This document shows positions 16,015-24,352 of a stretch of 64,000 nucleotides of DNA, piece by piece. Position 1 is the stretch's first letter. The number at the start of each line of letters is the position of its first letter. The notes under the pieces were generated by a model. The model had not been told where the DNA came from. It did no database searches and saw nothing but the letters and a program-made list of their open reading frames with translations. A program made the position numbers and the translations under genes. This stretch comes from Bryobacterales bacterium (GTDB taxonomy: Bacteria > Acidobacteriota > Terriglobia > Bryobacterales > Bryobacteraceae). The DNA lies in assembly GCA_020851555.1 (NCBI GenBank), contig JADZCM010000041.1, positions 1 through 64,000 of the forward strand. The letters run 5' to 3'.

Positions 16015-17088
16015 CTAGAACCCGCTGGGACGGATCCAGAAGCTCTCCTGCCAGACGCCGCCGGGCGCAACGCTCTGGAGTTCCTTGTAGACGCCCTTGT
16101 GCGCCAGGTTCGTGGCGTTGGTGATTCCCACCATCGGCTCGAAACAGATGAAGTTCCGGTCCTGAGGCGCTCCACCGCGCCCGGGCGCGCCCTGCGGCGG
16201 CGCGGCCGCCGGGCGCGGCGCGTAGATGACCGCGGCCCGGTAGTTCGGGCCGAACACCACGTCCAGCCTTTGCGACTTCCCCTGCACGGTCATGGTGGCG
16301 CGGCCCGCCGGGTCGCGGACCAGGTCGCCGAACACGTGGTCGAGGTCGTAGTCCTTCAGCGGAATAGACTGCGGGTTCGGGAACAACTGCTCGATGGGAC
16401 GGGTTTCGCCGGTAGGCACCTTCTCAGGGGCGAGCAGCCACTCGGTGCGCGCTCCCAGGGAGACAGTCCACTCGTCGCGCTTGGAGTCGCTCAACTGGAA
16501 GTAAGGATGGTATCCGATCACGACCGGCATCGGCTCGGCGCTCAGGTTCTCGATTCGCGTCTGGACTTCGAGCACGCCGCCCTGCAACCGGTAGGTGATG
16601 TCGATGGTGTGGGCGAAAGGCCATTGCTTCATCCAGGCGGGTTGGCGGTAGAACTCCAGGCGGCTGGTGACCCAGGCGCTCTGGTTGTCCGCGCGCGCCT
16701 CCACCACGCGCCACTCGGAGGTCCCGGTCAGGAATCCGTGAATGGGGATCTTGCCGCGCACGTTCCCCAGTTCCATGTCGAAGTTGTATTTCTTGCCGTT
16801 GGCGTAGAACGCCTGTTCATCCAGGCGGTTCGCCCACGGCCCCATGAAGGGGATGGCGTTCAGGCCGGGCCGCTTGCGGAATTCCTCCAGCGAGGCGAAG
16901 GGAAACCGGAGCACGTTGACGCCCTTCACCTGCATCTCGAAGGCGATGTTGCCGGCGGGCGGCAGGACGGAGACGGCCGTCTGCGCGGCCGCGTCCATCA
17001 ACCGCACGACGTCACCGTCGCGCTGAACCGAATACTGCGCCGACACGGGCAACGCGGCCAGAGCTGGAATCAAAACAGCGAGTTTCAT
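16015..17088 (-). CDS. Secreted aldose 1-epimerase family protein
   Basis: 357 residues from ATG 17088, which gives a signal peptide (MKLAVLIPALAALPVSAQ) and a GGGGAG Shine-Dalgarno. Aldose 1-epimerase (mutarotase) interconverts alpha and beta anomers. Family landmarks are present: GPWANRLD, KIPIHGFLT with the first catalytic His, VIGYHPYFQL with the second, DYDLDHVFGDL with the metal/substrate Asp region, and ICFEPMVGITNATN with the catalytic Glu. A low-complexity insertion rich in Pro, Ala and Gly (APRPAAAPPQGAPGRGGAPQ) sits before the final motif. It follows the esterase gene by 68 bp and is probably cotranscribed with it. Confidence 0.88.
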   Translation of the reverse strand: MKLAVLIPALAALPVSAQYSVQRDGDVVRLMDAAAQTAVSVLPPAGNIAFEMQVKGVNVLRFPFASLEEFRKRPGLNAIPFMGPWANRLDEQAFYANGKKYNFDMELGNVRGKIPIHGFLTGTSEWRVVEARADNQSAWVTSRLEFYRQPAWMKQWPFAHTIDITYRLQGGVLEVQTRIENLSAEPMPVVIGYHPYFQLSDSKRDEWTVSLGARTEWLLAPEKVPTGETRPIEQLFPNPQSIPLKDYDLDHVFGDLVRDPAGRATMTVQGKSQRLDVVFGPNYRAAVIYAPRPAAAPPQGAPGRGGAPQDRNFICFEPMVGITNATNLAHKGVYKELQSVAPGGVWQESFWIRPSGF

Positions 17089-17156
17089 TACGATGCTCCC
17101 CGATGGAACTCCACGAAGCTGTATCATAACCCAGGAAACCCGCCGGCCGGCGCGCG

Positions 17157-18275
17157 CTACCGGAACAGCAATGGAGCGATGTCCGCCAGCGAGTGCCGCC
17201 AGACTTTCCACTCATGCACGCCCGGAAAGCTCCGGAAGACGAGGTTGATCCGGCGCGCCCGCATCTCCTCGGCGGCTTTGGTCTGGAACGGCATGCGAGG
17301 ATCCTCCGTGCCGCAGGAAAAGTAGAGCAGCTTGAGCCGCTTGTTCGTGGCGGCCGGGTCCTTGTAGAAACCCGGCGAGACCTGTTCGGCGTCGAAGGGG
17401 GGATAGCCCGCCACGCCGCCGAACATGCCGGAACTGAACTGCCCCACCCAGGCGAAGGCGTCCAGACGCTTCAGGCCGACGTTGATCGAGATGCCGCCGC
17501 CGGCCGAAAGCCCGGCAATGGCCCGGTTCTCCCGTCCCGTAAGCGTCCGGTAGGTCTTCTCAATGAAGGGGATGATATCGTTGACCGTTTCCTTCTCGGC
17601 CGCGTCGTAGTTGCGGCCGCCGCCGGGGCCTCCGCCGAAGGCCCCGTTCGGCATCACCACGATCATGGGAACGGCCCGCTTCTGCGCGATGAGGTTGTCC
17701 AGGATCACACCCGCGCGGCCGTCGCGGCTCCAGTCCAGTTCCGCCCCTCCGCCGCCGTGCCAGAGGTACAGCACCGGGTAGCGGCGGTTGCCTTGGCGGT
17801 AGTACTCGGCCGGGACGTACACGTACAGGCCGCGCTGCTGGTTCAGGGTCGTGGACGTGTAGGTGTGGATGTTCACCGAGCCGTGCGGCACGTTCTGAAG
17901 CTCGTCGAATCGCGGCGGCGCGCCGGGCACCTCAAGCACGCTGGCATCGATGGCGGCGCCGATTTTGGCCACGGGGTTTCCCAGGTCGATGACCTTGACG
18001 CCGTCCACGTTGAAGGAGTAAGTGTAGATCTCCGGCTCGACAGGCCCGACCGTCACGCTCCAGACGCCCTCCTGGTCCCTGGTCATGGCCCTTGGTTTGG
18101 GATCGCTTTCGCTGAACTGGAGGGTTACCTCGCCCGCCTTGGGCGCGCGGAAGCGGAACGTGATGGTGCGGTCCGGATGCAGTTCGGGAGACACCAGGCG
18201 CGCGGGGGGCCCCTGCGCCACAAGCTCGAAGGCGGCCAGAACCGCGGCCGCGAGCATTACCAGTGCGTTTTTCAT
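17157..18275 (-). CDS. Secreted enterochelin-esterase-like hydrolase (paralogue 1)
   Basis: 372 residues with signal peptide (MKNALVMLAAAVLAAFELVA). An N-terminal E-set/CBM48-like domain (about 25-120; FRFRAPKAGEVTLQF ... YTYSFNVDGV) is joined to an alpha/beta-hydrolase domain. The conserved QNVPHGS linker leads into YVYVPAEYYRQGNRRYPVLY. The nucleophile elbow is GLSAGGG and the catalytic His lies in PGVHEWKVWRHS. Relatives release ester-linked phenolics or acyl groups from polysaccharides; the substrate here is unknown. Two paralogues lie at 54514 and 60391. Its ATG overlaps the UroD-like stop by 4 nt. Confidence 0.85.
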   Translation of the reverse strand: MKNALVMLAAAVLAAFELVAQGPPARLVSPELHPDRTITFRFRAPKAGEVTLQFSESDPKPRAMTRDQEGVWSVTVGPVEPEIYTYSFNVDGVKVIDLGNPVAKIGAAIDASVLEVPGAPPRFDELQNVPHGSVNIHTYTSTTLNQQRGLYVYVPAEYYRQGNRRYPVLYLWHGGGGAELDWSRDGRAGVILDNLIAQKRAVPMIVVMPNGAFGGGPGGGRNYDAAEKETVNDIIPFIEKTYRTLTGRENRAIAGLSAGGGISINVGLKRLDAFAWVGQFSSGMFGGVAGYPPFDAEQVSPGFYKDPAATNKRLKLLYFSCGTEDPRMPFQTKAAEEMRARRINLVFRSFPGVHEWKVWRHSLADIAPLLFR

Positions 18276-19345
18276 GAAAATGTCCCTAACAGGTTCTTGA
18301 ACTCCGTCTCGCTCCGGACGAATTCTCCGGAGACAATCAGATACAATCCGTCTCGCGGCAGCCGCCGCAGGACTTCCGGCAACTGCTCGAAATACCCGTC
18401 CACCGACAGGATCAGGCGCGACCGGTTCAGGATCTCGCCGAGCGCGGGCGCCATGTCCCGGAGCGGCGGGCCGTTGGCTTCCACCGTGATCTCCAGTCCT
18501 GCCAGGCCGGGCACGTCGAGCACGTGGCGGTAGTGGCGGTATCCGGTCGAATGCAGGTGGAACAGGACGTAGCGGCCCAGGCGCTCGACCAGTTGCGCGC
18601 TGAGCGGCATGAATTCGTCCCTGTATACCGCCGGCGAGCACATGCCCAGCGCGTCTTCCTGAATCACGGTGGCAGGTCCCGGCGCCCAGAATCCGAAGAT
18701 GTGGCCATGGCCGCCGAGCCGTGGCTGCACCAGGGAGAAATGCGTATCCAGGACATTCATGTGCAGCGCGTTGACGCGAGCCGCCGCGCGAGCCACGGCC
18801 GGCCGGTTATCGTGGAGCGCCAGGAAGAAGCGGTCGAGCCCGCACATGGCCGCCAGCACGTCCGAGGCGCCGCGCAGGATGGTAGGGCTGACCCAGCAGT
18901 CCTCCGGCGCTGCGGCGCAGAGCCTCGCCGTCTCGCGGCGCAGGGCCTCCACCCAGCCGGAGTCCGCCGGGACCGCCGCCTCCTCCAGGTCTTCCGGCGA
19001 TTCGACGCACGGCGCGGGCGCCAGCGATCCCGCGCTGGTGCGCACGGGGCAGCCGCACATGGCCTCCAGCCAGGGAATGGCGCGCCAGGCCGCGGCGTAA
19101 GGGATGAAATCGTCGGACTCGACGCGGCGTTCTCGAGCGGATTGCTCGTAGTCCGTCCTGGCCAGGCGCTCGCTCACATCCTCCGGCAACAGCCGCGGCC
19201 GTCCGATCGGCTCCCTGGCCAACCGGATGGGCAGCCAGGCTCCCGCCGGGATGACGGAAACCGGCGGACGGTCCACCGCTTCCCGTCGCCAGAAGCCGCT
19301 CCGGAAGCGCTCGATGGACTCAGAGAGTTGCCCGGGGCTCTTCAC
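18272..19345 (-). CDS. Uroporphyrinogen decarboxylase (URO-D) superfamily protein
   Basis: 357 residues, cytoplasmic. It has the TIM-barrel layout of URO-D/MtaA/CmuA proteins, for example WLEAMCGCPVRTSAGS, ALHDNRPAVARAAARVNALH, FHLHSTGYRHY and the closing GLYLIVSGEFVRSETEF. The arrangement, with an HLHSTG motif instead of the heme-pathway N-terminal RQAGR, argues for a methyltransferase-like or other paralogue and not a true HemE. It lies 22 bp after cytochrome c and overlaps the esterase start (ATGA), so the three genes form one operon. The role alongside an esterase is unclear. Confidence 0.7.
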   Translation of the reverse strand: MKSPGQLSESIERFRSGFWRREAVDRPPVSVIPAGAWLPIRLAREPIGRPRLLPEDVSERLARTDYEQSARERRVESDDFIPYAAAWRAIPWLEAMCGCPVRTSAGSLAPAPCVESPEDLEEAAVPADSGWVEALRRETARLCAAAPEDCWVSPTILRGASDVLAAMCGLDRFFLALHDNRPAVARAAARVNALHMNVLDTHFSLVQPRLGGHGHIFGFWAPGPATVIQEDALGMCSPAVYRDEFMPLSAQLVERLGRYVLFHLHSTGYRHYRHVLDVPGLAGLEITVEANGPPLRDMAPALGEILNRSRLILSVDGYFEQLPEVLRRLPRDGLYLIVSGEFVRSETEFKNLLGTFS

Positions 19346-19367
19346 CGTACGTTGCGACAGAGGACTG

Positions 19368-19700
19368 TCAAAGCGTCTTCAAGTAGGCGAGCAGGTCGTT
19401 CTTCTGCGCCGCTGTGAGCATGTCCTTGTAGCCCGGCATGCCGTTGCCCCCGGCATCGATCACGGCCCGGACCGTGCCCTCGTTCACCGGCTTTCCGTTT
19501 TCCAGCTTCGTCTTCTTGAACAAACCCTTGAGCCCGGGACCGAGTTTCTTTTCGCTGCTGTCAGGGGCATGACAGAGCGCGCATTGGTCCGAAAAAATGG
19601 TCTTGCCTCTCCCGGTGGCGCCGTTCTGCTGCTTGGGCTTTTGCCCCGGCAGGAGGGCCAGACCGGAGACCAGGAAGCAGATCAGGAGTCTTGCACCCAT
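19368..19700 (-). CDS. Small class I cytochrome c
   Basis: 110 residues. A signal peptide (MGARLLICFLVSGLALLPG) is followed by a single heme-binding motif C-A-L-C-H (C40, C43, H44) and a C-terminal GMPGYKD stretch that supplies the distal Met ligand. Size and layout match cytochrome c6/c551-like electron carriers of the periplasm. It is the first gene of a minus-strand operon and is divergent from an ArsA-family gene with only 44 bp between the start codons. A TAGACT -10 hexamer stands 6 nt before the ATG. Confidence 0.92.
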   Translation of the reverse strand: MGARLLICFLVSGLALLPGQKPKQQNGATGRGKTIFSDQCALCHAPDSSEKKLGPGLKGLFKKTKLENGKPVNEGTVRAVIDAGGNGMPGYKDMLTAAQKNDLLAYLKTL

Positions 19701-19706
19701 GAGCCC

Positions 19707-19738
19707 AGTCTACACGGCTGGCCGCACTGCCGGATAAT
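19707..19738. promoter_or_regulatory. Compact divergent promoter between cytochrome c and ArsA-family genes
   Basis: The 44-bp gap contains a minus-strand TAGACT (19712-19707), 6 nt before the cytochrome c ATG, and a plus-strand GATAAT (19733-19738), 6 nt before the ArsA-family ATG. Both leaders would be only a few bases. Confidence 0.45.
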
Positions 19739-19744
19739 GGGGTC

Positions 19745-20941
19745 ATGAGGATCCTGCTGTTCACGGGGAAAGGAGGCGTGGGGAAGACCAGCCTGGCGGC
19801 GGCCACGGGACTGCGGCTGGCCCAACTGGGCCACTCGACACTGGTCATGAGCGTGGACCCCGCTCACAGCCTGGCCGACTCCTTCGACCTCACGGAGGAA
19901 CTGTTTCACGGGCGGACCTTCGATCCCCATCCCGTGCGCGAGCGGCTGGAAATACAGGAAGTCAACATCCAGAAAGAGATCCGGCGCAACTGGCAGGCCA
20001 TCTCCTCCTATGTCGTTTCCGTGCTGCGCACCACCGGCATCAGCGAGGTGGAAGCGGAGGAGCTGGCCATTCTCCCCGGCATGGAGGAACTGAGCGCCAT
20101 GATGCACGTGAACCGGTACCGCCGCGAAAGGCGTTACGAGGTGATCGTGCTGGACTGCGCTCCCACGGCCGAATCGCTGCGCTTCGTCAGCATGCCGACC
20201 ACGCTGGACTGGTACATGAAGCACCTGTTCCCCTACCAGCGCAGCCTGTTGAAAGCGGTGCGCCCCCTGGCCAACCGGGTGTCGCCGGTGGCGCTGCCGC
20301 CGGACCGCTATTTCGCCAACGTGAAGGATCTGTTCGGGAAGCTGGAGGGAATCGAGGAGCTCTTGCAGAACCCGCAGATGACCAGCGTGCGGCTGGCCAC
20401 CAACCCCGAGAAGATGGTCCTGCGGGAGACGCAGCGCGCCTATGTCTACTTCTCTCTCCACGGCCTGACCGTGGATGCCGTCATCGTCAACCGCGTCCTG
20501 CCCCCTGAAATCAGCGACGCCTACTTCACCCGCTGGCGGCGTTCGCAGGACCGGATTCTGAAAGAGATCCAGGAGTACTTCGCTCCGGTTCCCGTGAAGA
20601 CCGTTCCGCTTTTCAGAGACGAGGTACTGGGCATGGAGCGGCTGGAGCGCCTGGCGGCCATGCTCTATCCCGGGAAGGAGGACCCGGCGGCGGTCACCCG
20701 CGCCGAACGTCCGTACGACTTCGCCAAGCGCGACGGCCACTATGAGATACGCCTCCGGTTGCCGTTCGCGGCCAAGGGAGAAATCGGCCTGTTCAAGAAG
20801 GGAGACGAGTTGGTGGTCGAGGTCGGCAGCCTGCGGCGGCACATCGGACTCCCCACGTCGATGGCCGGACTCAGCCCCTCCAAGGCCAGGCTGGATCACA
20901 ACCTGCTGACAGTGGAGATGAGAGAGGAGGTCTCTCCATGA
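19745..20941 (+). CDS. ArsA/Get3-family ATPase with C-terminal small-HSP-like domain
   Basis: 398 residues, cytoplasmic. The deviant Walker A GKGGVGKTS near the N-terminus, MSVDPAHSLADS (switch I) and VLDCAPTAESLR (switch II) define the ArsA/Get3 group. Residues about 315-395 (ERPYDFAKRDGHYEIRLRLP then a beta-sandwich) match the HSP20-like domain found at the C-terminus of many bacterial ArsA-like proteins. There is no arsenite permease or ArsR nearby, so an arsenic efflux role is doubtful; tail-anchored or envelope protein handling is possible. Its stop overlaps the following small gene (ATGA). Confidence 0.85.
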   Translation: MRILLFTGKGGVGKTSLAAATGLRLAQLGHSTLVMSVDPAHSLADSFDLTEELFHGRTFDPHPVRERLEIQEVNIQKEIRRNWQAISSYVVSVLRTTGISEVEAEELAILPGMEELSAMMHVNRYRRERRYEVIVLDCAPTAESLRFVSMPTTLDWYMKHLFPYQRSLLKAVRPLANRVSPVALPPDRYFANVKDLFGKLEGIEELLQNPQMTSVRLATNPEKMVLRETQRAYVYFSLHGLTVDAVIVNRVLPPEISDAYFTRWRRSQDRILKEIQEYFAPVPVKTVPLFRDEVLGMERLERLAAMLYPGKEDPAAVTRAERPYDFAKRDGHYEIRLRLPFAAKGEIGLFKKGDELVVEVGSLRRHIGLPTSMAGLSPSKARLDHNLLTVEMREEVSP

Positions 20942-21159
20942 AGAAGAAGGAAAGCGCAACGTCCCCGGTTCAGTGCCTTTGCATGGGATTGGGGCCCAAG
21001 GTGACGGAGATGCTCCAGTGCCGCTCCGACGCGGCGGCCGGCCACCTCCGCAACGCCCGCGTGGAGTTCCTCAAGGCTCTGCGCGTGCTGATCGACGAGC
21101 GGATCGCCCAGCTCACCACCGCCCAGAAGAAACGAGGAACGGCCGTGCCGGTCGAATAG
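20938..21159 (+). CDS. Small protein translationally coupled to the ArsA-family ATPase
   Basis: 73 residues beginning at the ATGA overlap. N-terminal CLCMGLG, then an amphipathic helix-rich body (RNARVEFLKALRVLIDERIA) and a Lys/Arg-rich tail. No signal peptide. The tight coupling suggests a partner of the ATPase, and I recognise similar small proteins following such ATPases only as a general pattern. Function unknown. Confidence 0.6.
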   Translation: MKKKESATSPVQCLCMGLGPKVTEMLQCRSDAAAGHLRNARVEFLKALRVLIDERIAQLTTAQKKRGTAVPVE

Positions 21160-21259
21160 ATCCATAGGCGTGGCAGCCTGGATTCCGCCAGTGGGAGTGA
21201 AACCGCAAGAGTAAAAGCCGCATCAAAGAGGCGGGGAAGGGACCGGGGGCAGGCAACAC

Positions 21260-21291
21260 GCGGCCGCGCGGGGAACGCCGCGAACGGCCGC
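21260..21291. terminator. GC-rich stem-loop between convergent genes
   Basis: GCGGCCG+CGCGG pairs with CCGCG+CGGCCGC (12 bp, one AA bulge) around the loop GGAACG. It lies between two convergent genes (ends 21159 and 21314) and could terminate transcripts from both sides; no T-run follows on either strand. Confidence 0.4.
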
Positions 21292-21313
21292 ACGGGCCTG
21301 GGATGCCCGGCCC

Positions 21314-21817
21314 CTACTTTTCAGAGGGGGGCAGGCCCGCGTCGGTCTCAGGGCCGAGCCCCAGGCGGATGAGCGAGAGGGCGTCTATCTTGCCCGTGGG
21401 CTGGAGCTTCTGGCTCTCCTGAAAGCTCTTCAGCGCCGTGATCGACTCCGGCCCCCAGACACCGGTAGCCGGGCCTTGAAGCAGACCCCGGCCGATCAGC
21501 GCCTGCTGAATCTCGCGGTAGCGTTCCGCGGTTGGTTCTTGCTGCATTCGCGGGCGGACTGCGCGCTTCTTGGCCGTGGCGGACTTCTTGGAGGCCGCGG
21601 TTTTCTTGGCGGCGGCCGTCTTCTTGGCGGGCGCGGCTTTCCTCGCGGCCGGCACAGTCTTCTTAGCGGGCGCCGCGGCGCTCTTCTTCTTGGCCGGCGC
21701 CGGGCTTGCCGCGGGAGCCTTCTTCGTGGCAGCCGCCGGCTTGGACGCCGCCTTGGGGGTCTGCGCGGCGGCGCTCATGGCGAACAACAGGATGCTCGCG
21801 ATGGCGGTGCGGCCCAA
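21314..21817 (-). CDS. Exported Ala/Lys-rich protein with peptidoglycan-binding domain
   Basis: 167 residues. I chose a TTG at 21817: it lies 11 nt after the HtrA stop, has AGGGA upstream, and gives a signal peptide (MGRTAIASILLFAMSAAAQ). Residues about 20-95 are a low-complexity run of Ala, Lys and Pro (KKTAAAKKTAASKKSATAKK), like the tails of histone H1-like proteins. The C-terminal ~60 residues form a PG_binding_1 type domain (IQQALIGRGLLQGPATGVWG, ALKSFQESQKLQPTGKID). A basic linker plus a wall-binding domain suggests a periplasmic protein held to peptidoglycan. It is cotranscribed with htrA. Confidence 0.72.
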   Translation of the reverse strand: MGRTAIASILLFAMSAAAQTPKAASKPAAATKKAPAASPAPAKKKSAAAPAKKTVPAARKAAPAKKTAAAKKTAASKKSATAKKRAVRPRMQQEPTAERYREIQQALIGRGLLQGPATGVWGPESITALKSFQESQKLQPTGKIDALSLIRLGLGPETDAGLPPSEK

Positions 21818-21828
21818 GTTCCGGGTCC

Positions 21829-23394
21829 CTAGAACTGGCCGGGCAGAGTTCCGCCCAGATAGACCGGCGTCCACTGCTGACGGCCGCCCCGGACGGCCTG
21901 GCCCGACGGGCGCAGCACACGGAAGCCCACCGCGTCGCCCGGCTTCAGGCTGGATTGGATGCGGCGGATGTCGTCCGCCGAGCCGACTGGTTGCCGGTTG
22001 ACCTCGGTGAGAATGTCGCCCGCCTGTATGCCAATATCGTCGGCGAAGGAACCCGGTTCCACGGAGTCAATCCTGACCCCCTGCTTGGCTTCGAGGCCGA
22101 GTTCGGCCCTCTGCGCGGAACTGAGGCCCTGGGCCGAGAACCCGAAGCGCTTTCCCGCCGAGTCCGACTGTTCCGAATCGCCGGGCCTGTTCCCCGCGAT
22201 GCGCGGATCGTTGGCGTAGACGTCCGCACGGTCGGCCACCGTTACGCGCAGATCGATGCGCTTGCCATCCCGGATCACGCCCAGGGTCGCGGATGAGCCT
22301 ATCGGAGCCTCCGACACGGCGTTGACCAGGTCGTCGTTGTTCGACAAGGACCTGCCGTTCATCGAAACGATGATGTCGGCCTCCTTCAGCCCGGCCTTGT
22401 CCGCGGGGCTGCCGGGTTCCACGGACTGGACGAACGCCCCTTTGGTGGTGCCGCCGTAAGCCTTCAGGAGGTCCTCGCTGCCCTGGAGCCGTACGCCGAT
22501 CGATCCGCGCGTGACCCGCCCCGATTTGATGATCTGGTTATAGACTTTGACGGCCGTGTTCATGGGCAGGGCAAAGCCGACGCCCTGGTATCCCCGGCTG
22601 GAGGTGGCTATGGCGGTGTTGATGCCGATAACCTCACCCCGGATGTTCAACAGCGGGCCGCCGCTGTTGCCGGGGTTGATGGCCGCGTCGGTCTGAAGAA
22701 AGTGCTGGAACTGCTGGCCGACGTTGCGTTCCTTGGCGCTGATGATGCCAGCGGTGACCGTCGTCTCCAGCCCGAAAGGCGATCCGATCGCCACGGCCCA
22801 ATCGCCCACCTGCACCCCGTCGGAATTGCCGATCTTCGCGGCGGTGAGTTTTCGCGGCGCGTCGATCTTGATCACGGCCAGGTCGGTTTCCGGGTCCGTT
22901 CCGATCAGCTTGGCCGTGTACTCCGTGCTGTCTCCCGTCAGCTTCACCTTGATCCGGTCCGCTTGTTCCACCACGTGGTTATTGGTGAGGATGTAGCCGT
23001 TGGGATCCACCACCACGCCCGAACCCGTCCCGGAACTGCGGCGCGGCGCCGGCATCTCGAACTGAGGACCGAAGAAACGCTGGAAGAAGTCGAACTGGTC
23101 CTCCTGGTCCTGCGGCGCCTGCTGCCGGCGGTTCCGGGAGGTCTGCTGCCGGAGGTTGTAGTCGGTCGTAATGTTGACCACCGAGGGCTCCAGTTTCTTG
23201 GCGAGTTGGGTGAACTCGGTGGACAACTGGACCGCGCTTGGAACCGTGAGCGGGGCCGCGTCGGGGGCCCCCTGGCCCTGGGCGCTGACGCCCGTCTTCA
23301 GGAGCGTTCCGATCAGAATGCCCAGCGACAGGGTAAACAGCAGCAAGGTGAACGAAAGCAGCTTCTGTCTGCGGAGTGTGTCAAACATACTCAT
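21829..23394 (-). CDS. HtrA/DegP-family periplasmic serine protease with two PDZ domains
   Basis: 521 residues from ATG 23394, with AGAGGAAG upstream. A transmembrane signal anchor occupies about residues 13-35 (LLSFTLLLFTLSLGILIGTLL region). The trypsin-like domain shows all three catalytic sites: His in TNNHVVEQ, Asp in PETDLAVIKID, Ser in NPGNSGGPLL. PDZ1 begins near SIGVRLQGSEDLL and PDZ2 near GLEAKQGVRIDSVEPGS. HtrA proteases degrade or refold damaged envelope proteins. A Gln/Arg-rich loop (TSRNRRQQAPQDQEDQ) corresponds to the flexible LA loop. The downstream PG-binding gene follows by 11 nt. Confidence 0.95.
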   Translation of the reverse strand: MSMFDTLRRQKLLSFTLLLFTLSLGILIGTLLKTGVSAQGQGAPDAAPLTVPSAVQLSTEFTQLAKKLEPSVVNITTDYNLRQQTSRNRRQQAPQDQEDQFDFFQRFFGPQFEMPAPRRSSGTGSGVVVDPNGYILTNNHVVEQADRIKVKLTGDSTEYTAKLIGTDPETDLAVIKIDAPRKLTAAKIGNSDGVQVGDWAVAIGSPFGLETTVTAGIISAKERNVGQQFQHFLQTDAAINPGNSGGPLLNIRGEVIGINTAIATSSRGYQGVGFALPMNTAVKVYNQIIKSGRVTRGSIGVRLQGSEDLLKAYGGTTKGAFVQSVEPGSPADKAGLKEADIIVSMNGRSLSNNDDLVNAVSEAPIGSSATLGVIRDGKRIDLRVTVADRADVYANDPRIAGNRPGDSEQSDSAGKRFGFSAQGLSSAQRAELGLEAKQGVRIDSVEPGSFADDIGIQAGDILTEVNRQPVGSADDIRRIQSSLKPGDAVGFRVLRPSGQAVRGGRQQWTPVYLGGTLPGQF

Positions 23395-23452
23395 GGGATC
23401 TTCCTCTGATTGACTTCTTCGACTCAATTATAGGACGTCGGCACGTGCGGCT

Positions 23453-24352
23453 TTACCTCAATGGATGCTTCCCTGCCAGGGACGGTTTCAGTTCCGCCAG
23501 GATGACACCGCTCAGGATCAGCAGGCCGCCGGCCAGTCCCCGTGCGGAAAACCGCTCCGCGGATACCGCCAGCGACGCCACCCAGGCGAACACGGGCTCC
23601 GTGGCTATGATCAGGGCGGCGCGGGTCGGAGTGGAATGGCGCTGCGCCCACGTCTGCACGGTGAAAGCCAGGGCGGTGGCCAGCACCCCGGTCACCGCCA
23701 GCGCGGCGGCCAGTCCCGGGCTCCAGCAGACGCGCGGCGTCTCCGCCCACCAGAACGTGCCCGCAGCGATCAGCGCCGTGGTGGCCACCTGCCCCAGGCT
23801 CAGCAGTTCCACGCTGACCTTGCCCGCGTAGTGGCCAAGCGCCAGGATGTGAAGCGCGAAGGCCGCGGCGCACACGAGCGTCAACAGGTCTCCGCGATTC
23901 AAGGCAAGGTTTCCTCGCTCGAGTGTCATCACTCCCAGACCGGCCGTGGCCAGCGCCACCCCCGCCCACTCCGAGGCATGGGGAGCACTCTTATGGACGA
24001 GCGAGACAAGCAAAGGTACCATCACAACCGACAGCGCGGTGATAAAAGCCGACCTGGAAGGGGAGGTGTAACGCAATCCCGAGGTCTGGAAAAAATAGCC
24101 GCCGAAAAGGCAAAGTCCGGCCAGCACTCCAGCGGCCAGAGACCGCTTCGGCGCCGCCACCCCCCGGAGGCGGCTCAGGAAGACCAGCCCCAGCACCAAG
24201 GTCCCGAGCCCGAAGCGAAGCGCCAGGAACAGCAGCGTGGAGGCGTCCGCCAGCGCCGCCTTGACGAGCACGAAGGTGGCGCCCCAGATGGCCACCACTG
24301 CCAGGAGGGCCAGTTCCGCGCGCCAGGCCGAATTGTGCCGGGCCGGGTTCAC
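23453..24352 (-). CDS. EamA/DMT-superfamily transporter
   Basis: 299 residues from a GTG at 24352 that overlaps the peptidase stop (GTGA). About ten transmembrane helices arranged as two EamA repeats, beginning AELALLAVVAIWGATFVLVK; the 'W-G-x-x-F' in TM1 and 'R-F-G-L-G-T-L-V-L' in TM2 are typical. Members export or import small metabolites such as amino acids or nucleotides. Coupling to an M20 peptidase suggests export or uptake of amino-acid-like products, which is inference only. Confidence 0.88.
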   Translation of the reverse strand: MNPARHNSAWRAELALLAVVAIWGATFVLVKAALADASTLLFLALRFGLGTLVLGLVFLSRLRGVAAPKRSLAAGVLAGLCLFGGYFFQTSGLRYTSPSRSAFITALSVVMVPLLVSLVHKSAPHASEWAGVALATAGLGVMTLERGNLALNRGDLLTLVCAAAFALHILALGHYAGKVSVELLSLGQVATTALIAAGTFWWAETPRVCWSPGLAAALAVTGVLATALAFTVQTWAQRHSTPTRAALIIATEPVFAWVASLAVSAERFSARGLAGGLLILSGVILAELKPSLAGKHPLR

